Made by a program: the position numbers and the translations under genes. This document shows positions 1 through 11,177 of a stretch of 64,000 bases of DNA, in pieces. The stretch covers positions 3,472,001 through 3,536,000 of the forward strand of contig NZ_CP054836.1 of NCBI RefSeq assembly GCF_013358405.1. The letters are read 5' to 3'. The stretch's first letter is position 1. The number at the start of each line of letters is the position of its first letter. Below the pieces are notes generated by a model. That model ran no database searches, had not been told where the DNA came from, and saw only the letters and a list, made by a program, of their open reading frames with translations. Origin of the DNA: Oricola thermophila (GTDB lineage: Bacteria; Pseudomonadota; Alphaproteobacteria; Rhizobiales; Rhizobiaceae).

Positions 1-153
1 AAAGCATGTGCTAGACGGCTCGCAATTCGCAGCCGGGGTGCGACTGTCGTATTCTATTGCGAATAGTAAACATCAACAAGTTCAATGCGTTACGCATAGC
101 CGGCCGGCTCCCTTCCGTTTGCGCATTGAGACGAGACAGAGAAGCGATAGCCA

Positions 154-711
154 GTGGCCATATCATCTCTCACTTCAGGTGTTGCTTCCCGTTACGCACA
201 GTCTCTTTTCGACATTGCGCTTGAGGCGAAAGCGCTTGCCAGGGTCGAAGAGCAGATGGTCGCGTTCGAAGCCCTTCTCAGCGAAAGCGATGACCTGCGG
301 CGCCTGATCGGCAGCCCGGTCTTTTCTTCCGATGAACAGTTGCGCGCAATCGACGCGATCGTGGACAAGGCCGGTTTCGATGGCGTGTTCGGCAATTTCC
401 TGAAGGTGGTGGCATCGAACCGTCGCCTGTTTGCGTTGCCAGGTATGTTTGGGGCATTTCGTGCCATAGCTGCCGAGCACAAGGGTGTCGTCGCCGCGGA
501 GGTGACGAGTGCCGCGAAGCTGACGGCCGCGCAGGAGAAAGAACTGAAGGCGACCTTGAAGGATGTCGCCGGCAAAGACGTGGACATCAACGTGACGGTC
601 GATCCGTCGCTTCTTGGCGGCCTGATTGTCAAGATCGGCTCGCGCCAGATCGACACGTCGCTACGCACCAAATTGTCATCAATGAAGCTCGCGCTGAAAG
701 AGGTCGGCTGA
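154..711 (+). CDS. atpH: F1F0 ATP synthase subunit delta
   Basis: Subunit delta (OSCP) joins the F1 head to the peripheral stalk of ATP synthase on the inner face of the membrane. The 185-residue product has the family's usual length: a helical N-terminal domain (about 1-110) beginning with the typical [15 protein letters not shown] stretch, and a C-terminal part ending in the conserved [17 protein letters not shown] region (about 150-170). The start is a GTG, chosen because the homology begins a few residues later and a purine-rich stretch (acgagacagagaag) precedes it. It is the first gene of atpHAGDC and its stop overlaps the atpA start by one base, so translation is probably coupled. The 153 bases upstream must hold the operon promoter, but I cannot assign -35/-10 boxes with confidence. 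Confidence 0.96.
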   Translation: MAISSLTSGVASRYAQSLFDIALEAKALARVEEQMVAFEALLSESDDLRRLIGSPVFSSDEQLRAIDAIVDKAGFDGVFGNFLKVVASNRRLFALPGMFGAFRAIAAEHKGVVAAEVTSAAKLTAAQEKELKATLKDVAGKDVDINVTVDPSLLGGLIVKIGSRQIDTSLRTKLSSMKLALKEVG

Positions 712-2240
712 TGGATATTCGCGCTGCGGAAATTTCCGCGATCCTTAAGGACCAGATCAAGAATTTCGGACAGGAGGCTGAGGTATCCGAAGTCGGTTCC
801 GTCCTGTCCGTAGGTGATGGTATCGCCCGCGTCTACGGTCTGGACAATGTCCAGGCCGGTGAAATGGTTGAATTTCCCGGTGGTATTCGCGGGATGGCGC
901 TGAACCTCGAAACCGACAATGTCGGTGTCGTTATCTTCGGTGCTGACCGTGACATCAAGGAAGGCGACACTGTCAAACGGACCGGCGCCATCGTCGACGT
1001 GCCGGTCGGCAAGGAGCTTCTCGGTCGCGTGGTCGATGCGCTGGGGAATCCTATCGACGGAAAGGGGCCGCTCAAAGCGAAGAAGCGTGAGCGTGTCGAT
1101 GTCAAGGCGCCCGGCATCATTCCGCGCAAGTCGGTGCATGAGCCGATGTCGACGGGTCTGAAGGCTATCGATGCGATGATTCCTGTCGGTCGCGGTCAGC
1201 GCGAGTTGATCATCGGTGACCGCCAGACCGGCAAGACTGCCATTGTTCTCGACACATTCCTTAACCAGAAGCCGATCCATGACAACGGCCCGGAAAAGGA
1301 CAAGCTGTATTGTGTCTATGTCGCTGTCGGCCAAAAGCGTTCGACGGTTGCGCAATTCGTGAAGGTGCTTGAGGAGCGTGGTGCGCTCGAATATTCGGTC
1401 GTCGTCGCGGCAACCGCGTCGGATCCCGCACCGATGCAGTACCTCGCGCCGTTTGCGGGTTGTGCGATCGGCGAATATTTCCGTGATAACGGAATGCACG
1501 CGCTGATCGCCTATGACGATCTGTCCAAGCAGGCTGTCGCTTACCGTCAGATGTCGTTGCTGCTGCGTCGTCCGCCGGGGCGTGAAGCCTATCCGGGTGA
1601 CGTCTTCTACCTTCATTCGCGCCTGTTGGAGCGCGCCGCGAAGCTCAACGACGATCACGGTGCCGGTTCGCTGACCGCGCTGCCGGTCATCGAGACGCAG
1701 GCCAATGACGTCTCGGCCTACATTCCTACCAACGTAATCTCGATCACGGATGGACAGATTTTCCTTGAGACCGACCTGTTCTTCCAGGGTATCCGCCCGG
1801 CTGTGAACGTGGGTCTGTCGGTTTCTCGTGTCGGTTCGGCCGCGCAGATCAAGGCGATGAAACAGGTTGCCGGCTCGATCAAGGGCGAGCTTGCCCAGTA
1901 TCGCGAAATGGCGGCATTCGCCCAGTTCGGCTCCGATCTTGATGCCGCAACGCAGCGTCTGCTCAATCGTGGTGCGCGCCTGACCGAATTGTTGAAGCAG
2001 CCGCAGTTCTCACCGCTCAAGACGGAAGAGCAGGTCGCGGTGATCTTTGCGGGCGTGAATGGTTATCTCGATGACTTGCCCGTTTCCGATGTCGGTCGGT
2101 TCGAGCAGGGGCTGCTTGCCCACATGCGCGCGGAAGGCAAGGATGTGCTCGAGGCGATCCGCAAGGAGCAGAAGCTGACCGACGAAATCGAGGCGCAGCT
2201 CAAGGCGCAGATCGACGCCTACGCGAAGGCCTTCGCGTAA
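711..2240 (+). CDS. atpA: F1F0 ATP synthase subunit alpha
   Basis: Regulatory, non-catalytic nucleotide-binding subunit of the F1 hexamer. The 509-residue protein is full length: beta-barrel domain (1-95), RecA-like domain with Walker A GDRQTGKT (about 169-176) and the arginine-finger region [13 protein letters not shown] (about 365-375), then the helical C-terminal domain. It shares one base with the atpH stop, and atpG follows after 36 bases. Nothing unusual in sequence or codon use. Confidence 0.98.
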   Translation: MDIRAAEISAILKDQIKNFGQEAEVSEVGSVLSVGDGIARVYGLDNVQAGEMVEFPGGIRGMALNLETDNVGVVIFGADRDIKEGDTVKRTGAIVDVPVGKELLGRVVDALGNPIDGKGPLKAKKRERVDVKAPGIIPRKSVHEPMSTGLKAIDAMIPVGRGQRELIIGDRQTGKTAIVLDTFLNQKPIHDNGPEKDKLYCVYVAVGQKRSTVAQFVKVLEERGALEYSVVVAATASDPAPMQYLAPFAGCAIGEYFRDNGMHALIAYDDLSKQAVAYRQMSLLLRRPPGREAYPGDVFYLHSRLLERAAKLNDDHGAGSLTALPVIETQANDVSAYIPTNVISITDGQIFLETDLFFQGIRPAVNVGLSVSRVGSAAQIKAMKQVAGSIKGELAQYREMAAFAQFGSDLDAATQRLLNRGARLTELLKQPQFSPLKTEEQVAVIFAGVNGYLDDLPVSDVGRFEQGLLAHMRAEGKDVLEAIRKEQKLTDEIEAQLKAQIDAYAKAFA

Positions 2241-2276
2241 GGGCGGGGTCGAAACCAGAAAACGGAAAGCCCGGGC

Positions 2277-3155
2277 ATGCCTTCACTCAAGGACCTTAGG
2301 AACCGCATCTCTTCGGTCAAGGCGACGCAGAAGATCACCAAGGCCATGCAGATGGTGGCTGCGGCGAAACTGCGTCGTGCTCAGGAAGCGGCCGAAGCCG
2401 CGCGCCCCTACTCGCAGCGTATGGGCGCGGTGCTTGCAAATATTGCCCAGACGCTCGGTGATGGTGACGACGCGCCGAAGCTGATGGTCGGTACCGGCAA
2501 GGACGATACGCATCTTCTGCTCGTCTGTACCGCTGAGCGCGGCCTATGCGGCGGTTTCAATTCTTCGATCGCGCGCATGGCTCGCGATCATGCTCGCAAA
2601 TTGATCGCCGAGGGCAAGACGGTGAAGATCATCACCGTCGGCAAGAAGGGCTATGACATACTGCGTCGCGATCTCGGGAACTACGTAGTCGACCGGGTCG
2701 ATCTGCGGGATGTGAAGCGAATCGGTTTCGACAATGCCGTGGCAATTGGCAAGAAAGTAATCGATTTGTTCGAGGCCGGCGAATTCGATGTCTGCACTCT
2801 CTTCTATTCGGAATTCAAATCGGTGATTTCCCAGATTCCGACGGCGCAGCAACTGATACCGGCGAGAGCCGAGGGCAGCGAGGCCGAAACGGCGGGTGAC
2901 GCGATCTACGAGTATGAACCGGACGCAGGCGCGATTCTCGAGGACCTTATCCCGCGCAATATTTCCGTCCAGGTGTTTCGTGCACTTCTGGAGAACGCCG
3001 CTTCCGAACAGGGTGCGCGCATGTCCGCGATGGACAACGCGACACGCAATGCAGGCGAAATGATCGACAAACTGACGCTTTCCTACAACCGTCAGCGTCA
3101 GGCGCAGATCACCAAGGAACTGATTGAGATCATCTCTGGCGCGGAAGCGCTGTAA
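2277..3155 (+). CDS. atpG: F1F0 ATP synthase subunit gamma
   Basis: Central rotor shaft of F1, which converts c-ring rotation into conformational changes of the alpha/beta subunits. The 292-residue protein starts with the diagnostic [20 protein letters not shown] helix and ends with the complementary C-terminal helix ([17 protein letters not shown], about 242-258, and the following [12 protein letters not shown] region) that makes up the shaft coiled coil. The middle holds the [12 protein letters not shown]ossmann-like motif (about 83-94). It sits between atpA and atpD in the standard order, with 15 bases to atpD. Confidence 0.98.
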   Translation: MPSLKDLRNRISSVKATQKITKAMQMVAAAKLRRAQEAAEAARPYSQRMGAVLANIAQTLGDGDDAPKLMVGTGKDDTHLLLVCTAERGLCGGFNSSIARMARDHARKLIAEGKTVKIITVGKKGYDILRRDLGNYVVDRVDLRDVKRIGFDNAVAIGKKVIDLFEAGEFDVCTLFYSEFKSVISQIPTAQQLIPARAEGSEAETAGDAIYEYEPDAGAILEDLIPRNISVQVFRALLENAASEQGARMSAMDNATRNAGEMIDKLTLSYNRQRQAQITKELIEIISGAEAL

Positions 3156-4634
<1,479 letters not shown>

Positions 4635-4661
4635 CGCGCAAGCTGAACGCGGAACGGCACC

Positions 4662-4856
4662 ATGGGCCGATGGACGGAAATCGCGCAGATCGCGCTGGCG
4701 GGAGCCCTCACGGGCTTCCTGATCGGGCCCGACTCGCTCGACCAGTTCTTCGGTCTCAGCATTTCCAACCCGGCTGCGCTGAACGTAATCGTCGGCGCGG
4801 CGGCCGGGTTGGTCCTCGGGTTCCTGGCGACGCTGTCCAAAAAACAGGCTGAGTGA
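4662..4856 (+). CDS. small two-helix membrane protein between atpD and atpC
   Basis: I do not recognise a named family. The 64-residue product has two hydrophobic, glycine/alanine-rich segments (about 8-22, and 41-58 with VIVGAAAGLVLGFLATL) and a short basic tail (SKKQ), so it is probably an inner-membrane hairpin. It lies 27 bases after atpD and 8 bases before atpC, in the operon direction, with GGAAC placed to serve as a ribosome site. A second open frame overlaps at 4670-4852, but it has no membrane pattern. A role in ATP synthase assembly is an inference from position only. Confidence 0.6.
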   Translation: MGRWTEIAQIALAGALTGFLIGPDSLDQFFGLSISNPAALNVIVGAAAGLVLGFLATLSKKQAE

Positions 4857-4864
4857 TCTGAATC

Positions 4865-5272
4865 ATGGCTGACGCATTCAAATTCGAACTGGTTTCGCCG
4901 GAACGCCTCCTGGTCTCCGAAGACGTGCTGGAGGTGGTGGTGCCTGGGCAGGAGGGATATTTCACCGTCCTTTCCAACCACGCGCCGCTGATGGCCGGGC
5001 TTCAACCGGGCGTGGTCGAGGTCAAGAACGCTTCCGGCGAACAGGAGCGATACTGCGTGTTCGGCGGTTTCGTCGACATCATGCCCGATTCCTGCACCTT
5101 GCTTGCCGAATCGGCGGTCAATGTGAAGGATATCGATCCGGAGGATGTTGCCCGGCGCGTCCAGGATGCGCGCGAGGACCTCGAGGACGCGAAAAGCGAC
5201 GAAGCGATCCAGAAGGCGAAGCTCTACCTCGATCAGCTCACGACGCTGCAGCAGGCAATCCTGCCCGCGTGA
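4865..5272 (+). CDS. atpC: F1F0 ATP synthase subunit epsilon
   Basis: Rotor subunit that binds gamma and inhibits ATP hydrolysis. The 135-residue protein has the N-terminal beta-sandwich (FELVSPERLL at 6-15, PGQEGYFTVLSNHAPLMAGL at about 29-48) and the C-terminal two-helix segment (DVARRVQDAREDLEDA and following). It is the last gene of the cluster, and a strong terminator lies 24 bases after the stop. Confidence 0.97.
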   Translation: MADAFKFELVSPERLLVSEDVLEVVVPGQEGYFTVLSNHAPLMAGLQPGVVEVKNASGEQERYCVFGGFVDIMPDSCTLLAESAVNVKDIDPEDVARRVQDAREDLEDAKSDEAIQKAKLYLDQLTTLQQAILPA

Positions 5273-5295
5273 GAGGTTCAACCATTCGGTGTTCG

Positions 5296-5320
5296 AGGCC
5301 CGCCCACGGCGGGCCTTTTT
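5296..5320 (+). terminator. Rho-independent terminator of the atp operon
   Basis: Perfect 9-bp stem (AGGCCCGCC / GGCGGGCCT) with a CAC loop followed by a run of T, directly after atpC and before the convergent GNAT gene. Confidence 0.93.
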
Positions 5321-5324
5321 CGTT

Positions 5325-5825
5325 TCACGATTCCAGGAAGGCCTCGGGATATACCACGGCTCCCCGATAGCCATCCAGGGCGCGGGGCACCAACTCCAGT
5401 GCCATGAAACCGGGTCCCGACCAAGGCGCATCCATTTCCCGGGTCAATTCCGCCTTGAAGCCGAACCGACCATAGTAGACCGGGTCTCCGAGAACGAACA
5501 CCGACATCCAGCCCTTGTCGCGTGCGCTGGCCAGCGCTCGGTTCGTCAATTCCGTGCCAATCAGGAAATCGCGCCAGTCGGGATCGACACAAAGGGGTGC
5601 CAGGGCGAGGGCTCCTTCCGGGCCACGCAATTCGGTCAACAGGATGTGCCCCACAATCATGCCGTCAAGATCCGCAACCATCGAGATCGTCCTTTCAGGA
5701 CCCTCGATCAGGCGATCGACCAGTTCCGCCTCCGCATCACGTCCGAATGCACGGCGCTGCAGGGCCAGGATGCCCAGCCTGTCTTCGGGTATTGCAGGCC
5801 GGAATTCGGTCTTGTCCAGAATCAT
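5325..5825 (-). CDS. GNAT family N-acetyltransferase
   Basis: Predicted acetyl-CoA-dependent N-acetyltransferase of the YhbS-like group; the acceptor is unknown. In 166 residues it shows the GNAT fold: N-terminal FRPAIPEDRLGILALQRRAF, the central LAPLCVDPDWRDFLIGTELTN-type acetyl-CoA loop (about 93-113) and the VLGDPVYYGRFGFK element (about 130-143) typical of this subgroup. It converges on atpC and shares the terminator space. The racemase gene lies 24 bases upstream on the same strand, so the two could be cotranscribed. Confidence 0.85.
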   Translation of the reverse strand: MILDKTEFRPAIPEDRLGILALQRRAFGRDAEAELVDRLIEGPERTISMVADLDGMIVGHILLTELRGPEGALALAPLCVDPDWRDFLIGTELTNRALASARDKGWMSVFVLGDPVYYGRFGFKAELTREMDAPWSGPGFMALELVPRALDGYRGAVVYPEAFLES

Positions 5826-5849
5826 GTCAGCCTCACTTTCGGAGCCGTG

Positions 5850-6566
5850 TCAGGTTTTCTGTCCGAGAAGGTCACCCTGCAATGCCAAGGCGACCGCTGC
5901 CCGCGCATGCAGCGCGGTTGTATCGAACACGGGCAGGGCGCTACGTTCGGGAGATACGATCATCCCGATCTCCGTGCATCCGAGAATGACGGATTCGCAG
6001 CCCGCCCACTTCATGCGATCGATTATTTGACGGAACCTCGCGGCCGATACTTCCCGAAACACGCCGAGGCACAGTTCCTCGTAGATGATACGATGGATAT
6101 CGGCACGTTCATCCTCCCCGGGAATCTCGACCTTGAGGTGAAAACGGTTTTCCAGCCGCTGCCGGTAGAAGTTTTCTTCCATCGTGAACCGGGTCGCCAA
6201 CAAGCCAACCTTCCGGTGACCGGCCTGCCGGATCGCCTCACCCGTCGGGTCCGCGATATGAAGGACCGGAAGGCCCGAGCCTTCCTCGATTTCGTCAGCC
6301 AGCTTGTGCATCGTATTGGTGGCAATCACCAGGAATGAAGCACCGCCAGCCTTCAGGGACCTGCCTGCATCGACGAGGACCCGTGCGCATCGTCCCCACT
6401 TGCCTTCGTGCTGGTCGTGCTGGATGGGCTCGAAATCGACGGAATGCAGCAACACCCGTGCCGAGTGCAGCCCGCCGAGCGCATCCCGAGCCGTTTCGTT
6501 CATTATGCGGTAATAGATCGCGGTCGACTCCCAGCTCATGCCGCCGAGCAAGCCGATGAGCATCAT
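5850..6566 (-). CDS. aspartate/glutamate racemase family protein (YgeA-like)
   Basis: Cofactor-independent amino acid racemase family, 238 residues. It begins with the family signature [20 protein letters not shown]. The first catalytic position lies in ATNTMHK (about 82-88), where threonine replaces the usual cysteine; the second motif, GCTEIGM (about 196-202), keeps its cysteine. This Thr/Cys arrangement is known from E. coli YgeA, an L-specific Asp/Glu racemase, so the protein may prefer L-substrates or have broad specificity. The start overlaps the rppH stop by 4 bases, suggesting coupling. Confidence 0.85.
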   Translation of the reverse strand: MMLIGLLGGMSWESTAIYYRIMNETARDALGGLHSARVLLHSVDFEPIQHDQHEGKWGRCARVLVDAGRSLKAGGASFLVIATNTMHKLADEIEEGSGLPVLHIADPTGEAIRQAGHRKVGLLATRFTMEENFYRQRLENRFHLKVEIPGEDERADIHRIIYEELCLGVFREVSAARFRQIIDRMKWAGCESVILGCTEIGMIVSPERSALPVFDTTALHARAAVALALQGDLLGQKT

Positions 6567-7099
6567 GATGCCTGCGCCTTCGCAAGATGGTTGAAAACGC
6601 GCACGACCTCTTCATATACGCCGCGCTTGAAGGGCACGATCAATTCGGGGAGCGTATCCATCGGCACCCAGGCCCATTCGTCGAACTCGCGCTGGTGTCC
6701 GTCAGGGGGCGGGTCGATCCGTATCTCGGATTCGTCACCGGTGAACCGCATGGCAAACCATTTCTGTGTCTGGCCACGATACCTGCCCTTCAGGCCGATC
6801 CCGATCATGTCCGCAGGCAGATCGTAGTGAATCCATTCCGGCGCTTCCTCGACCAGTTCCACCGAGTGCATGCCCGTTTCCTCGTAGAGTTCCCGAAGCG
6901 CGGCCGGCAAAGGTTCTTCTCCCTTGTCGATTCCGCCCTGGGGCATCTGCCAGAGCTTGGGATGGCCCGAATATTCGGTGTTGCCTTCCTTGGCCCTCTT
7001 GCCGACCCAGACAAGGCCATCCGGGTTCAGCACCATGATCCCGACGCAGGGCCGATAGGGCAGATCCTGCGCGGAAACCTCGTTCGCCTTCTTCTTCAT
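6563..7099 (-). CDS. rppH: RNA pyrophosphohydrolase
   Basis: Nudix hydrolase that removes pyrophosphate from 5'-triphosphate mRNA ends and so primes RNase E decay. The 178-residue protein has the RppH-type N-terminus ([11 protein letters not shown], 15-25) and the Nudix box starting GGIDKGEEP at 55 with the REL..EET core near 69-76. The conserved WQMPQGG precedes it. It lies 26 bases downstream of the YibQ-like gene on the same strand, in the usual order for these bacteria. Confidence 0.93.
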   Translation of the reverse strand: MKKKANEVSAQDLPYRPCVGIMVLNPDGLVWVGKRAKEGNTEYSGHPKLWQMPQGGIDKGEEPLPAALRELYEETGMHSVELVEEAPEWIHYDLPADMIGIGLKGRYRGQTQKWFAMRFTGDESEIRIDPPPDGHQREFDEWAWVPMDTLPELIVPFKRGVYEEVVRVFNHLAKAQAS

Positions 7100-7125
7100 G
7101 TTTCAAGCCTTCACAACGAACCGGG

Positions 7126-8343
7126 TCAGCGCGCCAGCGCGGAGACCCCGACGATCTCGAATCCACGCTTCTTGGCGCTGTTCGCCCAGGCAGCAACCGT
7201 ATCCACGGTAACTTCGAACGCGGAGCCGCTTCCGATAGCGAAGCCGTTTGCGTCTGCGATGCTTTCCAGTTCCTCGAGCCGTTCCCTGATGGAGGCGGGG
7301 TCCTGGGTCGAATCGATTACGACATGGCCGGAGACATAGGGCGTATCGAAGTCTTGGGCGAGTGCGGCCAGCTTCGGTCCTCCTGCAGTACCGTCGTTCA
7401 GGTACAGGAGACCCCGGTCCGATATCTCGTCCAGCACGGGGCCGATGGCGTCGGGATCCGCCGCGAAGCGGGCGCCAAGATAATTGACGATGCCCGTGAA
7501 GTTGGTGAGCCGACCAAGTGCCCAGCGCAAGTTCGCCAGGTTAGCATCCCTTTCGGCCGATACCGTGAGCGTATGCGGGCCCGGATCATTGCGTGGGTAG
7601 TCGAAGGGTTCCATCGGAACCTGCACAAGAAGTTCATGCCCCTTGCTGCGAGCCTCCCGCATCCATCGGTTGAGACTGTAGCCTTGCGGAGCGAAGGCGA
7701 GGGTGATTTCGGGCGGTAACGTCTTTATCGCATACAGCGTGCCGGTCTGCGATAGGCCCAAGCCACCGATGACGACGGCGATCCGCTTTCCGCCGGCCGT
7801 CGACCATGGGCGGGCATAGATGTCCATCGGGCGCCGGCCGTCCGGCGTCCGCACCGGCAGCATGCCCCATTCGCTCTCCTCAAGCGCCTCGTCGACCGGA
7901 AGATGCGCGAGCTGCGCCGGTTGGCCGATTTCCACCGCGGTGGGATCCCGTACGATAATGACCTTGGGACCACCCTCTGAAATTCTGCCCTCGGCGAGCT
8001 GTTCCCCGGCGTCGTCAGCCGGCCTTGAATCCTCCGGCGATCCGTAGACGATCTCCACGCCATCCGTTTCCGACGGGCGCGGAGAATTCCCGCTTGCCAC
8101 CGCATTTTCCCCGGATTGCCCTTTCGAGGGCGAGGCATCGGCGAGGACGATGCTGGCGGTCGACGGCAGGCGGTCCCGGGAAACGAAAGTCCATGCGTTG
8201 AGCGCGGCAATGGCAGCAAGAACGAAAGCGGCCCCGACGATTCCGCCGCTGCGCCTTTCCGGACGGTCTCCGTCCGGGCGTGGTGCACCCGCCCTGGTAC
8301 GTTTCGCGCCGGATTTACCGAGGGGTGCGTTGATATCTGTCAT
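7126..8343 (-). CDS. divergent polysaccharide deacetylase family protein (YibQ-like)
   Basis: Envelope protein with a divergent polysaccharide deacetylase domain (DUF610/YibQ); the substrate is unknown. The 405-residue product has a basic cytoplasmic N-terminus, one membrane helix (about 34-52, GIVGAAFVLAAIAALNAW), a low-complexity periplasmic linker and the catalytic-like domain from about 190 (KRIAVVIGGLGLSQTGT). Conserved LLVQVPMEP and LGARF stretches are present. I chose the ATG at 8343 because the longer reading starts inside a perfect hairpin. It lies downstream of ctpA, an association usual in Hyphomicrobiales. Confidence 0.87.
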   Translation of the reverse strand: MTDINAPLGKSGAKRTRAGAPRPDGDRPERRSGGIVGAAFVLAAIAALNAWTFVSRDRLPSTASIVLADASPSKGQSGENAVASGNSPRPSETDGVEIVYGSPEDSRPADDAGEQLAEGRISEGGPKVIIVRDPTAVEIGQPAQLAHLPVDEALEESEWGMLPVRTPDGRRPMDIYARPWSTAGGKRIAVVIGGLGLSQTGTLYAIKTLPPEITLAFAPQGYSLNRWMREARSKGHELLVQVPMEPFDYPRNDPGPHTLTVSAERDANLANLRWALGRLTNFTGIVNYLGARFAADPDAIGPVLDEISDRGLLYLNDGTAGGPKLAALAQDFDTPYVSGHVVIDSTQDPASIRERLEELESIADANGFAIGSGSAFEVTVDTVAAWANSAKKRGFEIVGVSALAR

Positions 8344-8365
8344 CGTCGCCTGCTGTCCCCGAATC

Positions 8366-8394
8366 AAGAGGCCACCGGAATTCGGTGGCCTCTT
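8366..8394 (-). terminator. hairpin between ctpA and the yibQ-like gene
   Basis: Perfect 12-bp inverted repeat (AAGAGGCCACCG / CGGTGGCCTCTT) with a 5-base loop in the 85-bp gap after ctpA. On the minus strand only a weak T stretch follows, so it may be a partial terminator or an mRNA-stabilising stem. Confidence 0.7.
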
Positions 8395-8428
8395 GTATCA
8401 TGGCAGTTTGACTATTTGGCAAAAGCGA

Positions 8429-9763
8429 TCAATTCGGCAATGCCTTGGCCGGGTCCGGCGGAAAGGCCGGATCCGTCTTTTCGCCGCGCAACAATGCCAA
8501 AGCGAAACCAAGCTGGTCATCTTCAGCCGGATCCTGCGGCACGTAGGCTATCGATCCGGATCCCTTTTCGTCTTCCTCGGGGCCGGGAATGTGTCCGCGC
8601 AGATCCGACTCGCCACGCGACAGGTCGCGGCCAAGCAGGTCCTCGGGAATGGTTTGCGACACCTCGATGTCCGGCGTGATGCCCTTGCCCTGGATCGATA
8701 CGCCGGCCGGCGTGTAGTACAGGGCGGTTGTCAGCCGCAGGGCACCGTTTTCCCCGAGCGGGATGATCGTCTGGACGGAGCCCTTGCCAAAGGACCGCGT
8801 GCCGACAACCGTGGCCCGGCGATGATCCTGCAGTGCGCCGGCGACGATCTCCGATGCGCTTGCTGAGCCGCCATTGACCAGAACGATCAGCGGCTTGCCG
8901 CCAGTCAAGTCGCCCGGGCGGGCGGAATAACGCCGGCTGTCGCGCTCGTCTCGTCCACGCGTCGAAACGATCAGACCCTTGTCGAGGAAGGCGTCCGATA
9001 CGTTGATCGCCTGATCGAGCAATCCGCCGGGATTGAGCCGCAGGTCGAGCACGAAGCCCTTCAGCGTATCCTCACCGATATCTTCGGTGAGCTTCTGTAT
9101 GCCTTCCTGAAGATCGTCGAATGTCTGTTCGTTGAAGGACATGATGCGCAGATAACCGACATCGCCCTCGGCCCGATAGCGCACCGCCTGGATCTTGATG
9201 ATGTCGCGGACAATCGTGATCTTAAGCGGCTTGTCGGCGCCTTCGCGCAAGATGGTCAGTTCGATCGGCGTATTGACCGGTCCGCGCATCTTGTCGACGG
9301 CGTCCTGGAGGGTCAGGCCGCGAACCTCTTCGCCATCGATCTCCGCGATCAGGTCACCGGCGAGCACGCCGGCCTTCTCGGCGGGCGTCCCGTACATCGG
9401 CGTGATAACCTTGACCAGCTCGTTCTCCATCGTCACCTCGATGCCGAGGCCGCCGAATTCGCCCTTGGTCTGGGTGCGCATGTCGGCGGCGTCTTCCGCA
9501 TTCAGGTAGGAGGAATGCGGGTCAAGCGAGGTCAACATGCCGTTGATGGCGCTCTCGATCAGCTCCTTCTCGTCGGGTTCCTCGACATAGTTGGCACGCA
9601 CGCGCTCGAACACGTCGCCGAAAATCGAGAGCTGCTTGTAGGTTTCGCTGCCGGCCGCATTCGCCTGAATCATGCCGCCGCCGGATGAAACTGCGAGCAC
9701 GGAGGCCGCTCCCATCAGGGCGCCGGCAAACAGCAAGGAAAACTTTCGCATCATGTTCTTCAT
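8429..9763 (-). CDS. ctpA: C-terminal processing peptidase (S41 family), CtpA type
   Basis: Periplasmic serine protease that trims C-termini of envelope proteins. About 444 residues: N-terminal signal/anchor (FSLLFAGALMGAASVLAV), a PDZ domain (around 85-170, GLGIEVTMENELVKVITP), then the S41 core with catalytic Ser in GGSASASEIVAGAL and Lys in GTRSFGKGSVQT. The start at 9763 is preferred over an upstream ATG because GGAAGGAC sits at proper spacing and the ATG overlaps the envC stop (ATGA). The acidic C-terminal tail is not conserved. Confidence 0.94.
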   Translation of the reverse strand: MKNMMRKFSLLFAGALMGAASVLAVSSGGGMIQANAAGSETYKQLSIFGDVFERVRANYVEEPDEKELIESAINGMLTSLDPHSSYLNAEDAADMRTQTKGEFGGLGIEVTMENELVKVITPMYGTPAEKAGVLAGDLIAEIDGEEVRGLTLQDAVDKMRGPVNTPIELTILREGADKPLKITIVRDIIKIQAVRYRAEGDVGYLRIMSFNEQTFDDLQEGIQKLTEDIGEDTLKGFVLDLRLNPGGLLDQAINVSDAFLDKGLIVSTRGRDERDSRRYSARPGDLTGGKPLIVLVNGGSASASEIVAGALQDHRRATVVGTRSFGKGSVQTIIPLGENGALRLTTALYYTPAGVSIQGKGITPDIEVSQTIPEDLLGRDLSRGESDLRGHIPGPEEDEKGSGSIAYVPQDPAEDDQLGFALALLRGEKTDPAFPPDPAKALPN

Positions 9764-11070
9764 GTCCTTCCGGAGCCGGTTGGCTCCCACCACGGACCGG
9801 GATCAACCGGTTTGCCGTCCTTCCTGATCTCTATATAGAGCGTCGGATTCTCGTTTGCAGCAGCCGCGGCCGACACGCTTGCCAAGTGAATCCTGCCCAT
9901 AACGCCGACCGGTTCGCCAGCCAGAACGAACTGACCCTGTGTGACGTCGATGCGTTCCATCCCGGCGATCACCATATGATAGTCGTCACCGACATTCAGG
10001 ATCAAGAGTTGACCGTAAGAACGGAAGGGTCCCGCATACAGAACCCACCCGTCCGCGGGAGCGGTCACATAGGCTCCCGGCGAGGCTTCGATCGTGTCGC
10101 CCTGGGCCCGACCGCCAAGTCCGTCATCGTCGCCAAATGCGGTAATTGTGCGACCGGCGACAGGCCGCGCCACCCGGCCACGGAGATCGGAAAACGCGAA
10201 TGCCGGCGCGATCCGCGCGGCGGAAAGTGATTGGTTTTCAGCACGTTCACGCCCCTCCTCGACGCGACGCTCGGCCTCGAGACGGGCCTGCTCGGCCGCC
10301 TTGCGCGCCGACTGGATTTCCCTCTCGATGGAGGCGATCAGTTCCTGCAGGTCGGCGGCCCGGCTCGCGAGCTCGGCGGCGCGCGCCTGCTCGGCGGCAA
10401 GATCGTCGGCGGCGCGCGCCTCCAGCAAGCGCTTCTCCTCAAGCAAAAGTGAAAGCCGGGCCTGTTCCTCTTTCTGGGCGGCAAGCGTCGCACGCAGTTC
10501 CTCGCGTTCCGCCCGGAACGTCGCGGTGAGGCGTTGCAACTCCTGCAGGTCGGCGACCAGAACGCGCGTTTCCTCGCGCATGCCGGGCACGACGGCGGAA
10601 AGCAGGATGGAGCTGCGAACCGAGGACAGTGCATCTTCCGGGGTAACAAGGATCGCCGGCGGGGGGTTGAGGCCCATGCGCTGCAGTGCCGCAAGAACCT
10701 CTGCCAACAGGGCACGTCGCTCATACAGGCTGGCGCGCACCGCATCGGCTTCGCGTGCAGTGGCGATGAGCCGTTCCTCGAGATCCAGAACGTCCGTCGC
10801 CAGCTTCTTTTCCGTCTTCGCCGCCTGGATAAGGGCGGTATTGAGGGATTCGCGGTCCTTGCGGATGCGCGCGACCTCCTCCGCCAGCTCCTTCGCGCGC
10901 TTCTCGCTGATCGCGCGATCGCGCAGTATGCCGGTCAGCTGCGACGCACTCGTCTCGAGACTTTTGGCCAGTTCGCCGGTCTCGTTCGCCGTCTCCTGGG
11001 AATGCACCGGCGACGGCGCGCCGGCAAGGCAGGCGGCGAGCAGGCAGGCTAGGCTGACAAGTTGACGCAT
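9760..11070 (-). CDS. envC: murein hydrolase activator EnvC family protein
   Basis: Periplasmic activator of cell-division amidases. The 436-residue protein has a cleavable signal peptide (MRQLVSLACLLAACLAG), a long Glu/Arg/Ala-rich coiled coil (about 35-290) and a C-terminal LytM/M23 domain (about 310-430). The LytM metal ligands are degenerate: the usual HxxxD position reads GRAQGDTIEA, as expected for an activator rather than an active endopeptidase. It overlaps ctpA by four bases, so the two are coupled. Confidence 0.9.
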   Translation of the reverse strand: MRQLVSLACLLAACLAGAPSPVHSQETANETGELAKSLETSASQLTGILRDRAISEKRAKELAEEVARIRKDRESLNTALIQAAKTEKKLATDVLDLEERLIATAREADAVRASLYERRALLAEVLAALQRMGLNPPPAILVTPEDALSSVRSSILLSAVVPGMREETRVLVADLQELQRLTATFRAEREELRATLAAQKEEQARLSLLLEEKRLLEARAADDLAAEQARAAELASRAADLQELIASIEREIQSARKAAEQARLEAERRVEEGRERAENQSLSAARIAPAFAFSDLRGRVARPVAGRTITAFGDDDGLGGRAQGDTIEASPGAYVTAPADGWVLYAGPFRSYGQLLILNVGDDYHMVIAGMERIDVTQGQFVLAGEPVGVMGRIHLASVSAAAAANENPTLYIEIRKDGKPVDPGPWWEPTGSGRT

Positions 11071-11177
11071 CGGGCGAGGCCTGGCGAATCGTTTGGACCG
11101 AGGTGACCGACCTTAAATCAGGCTGGCCGCAATGGAACCGCCAAGTTCGGCCAGATCGTGGCCCGCGGGGTTTTTCG

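Noticed and set aside
192..1658. Long minus-strand reading frame across atpH/atpA
   Set aside because: Antisense shadow of two certain genes; no family resemblance and no ribosome site.
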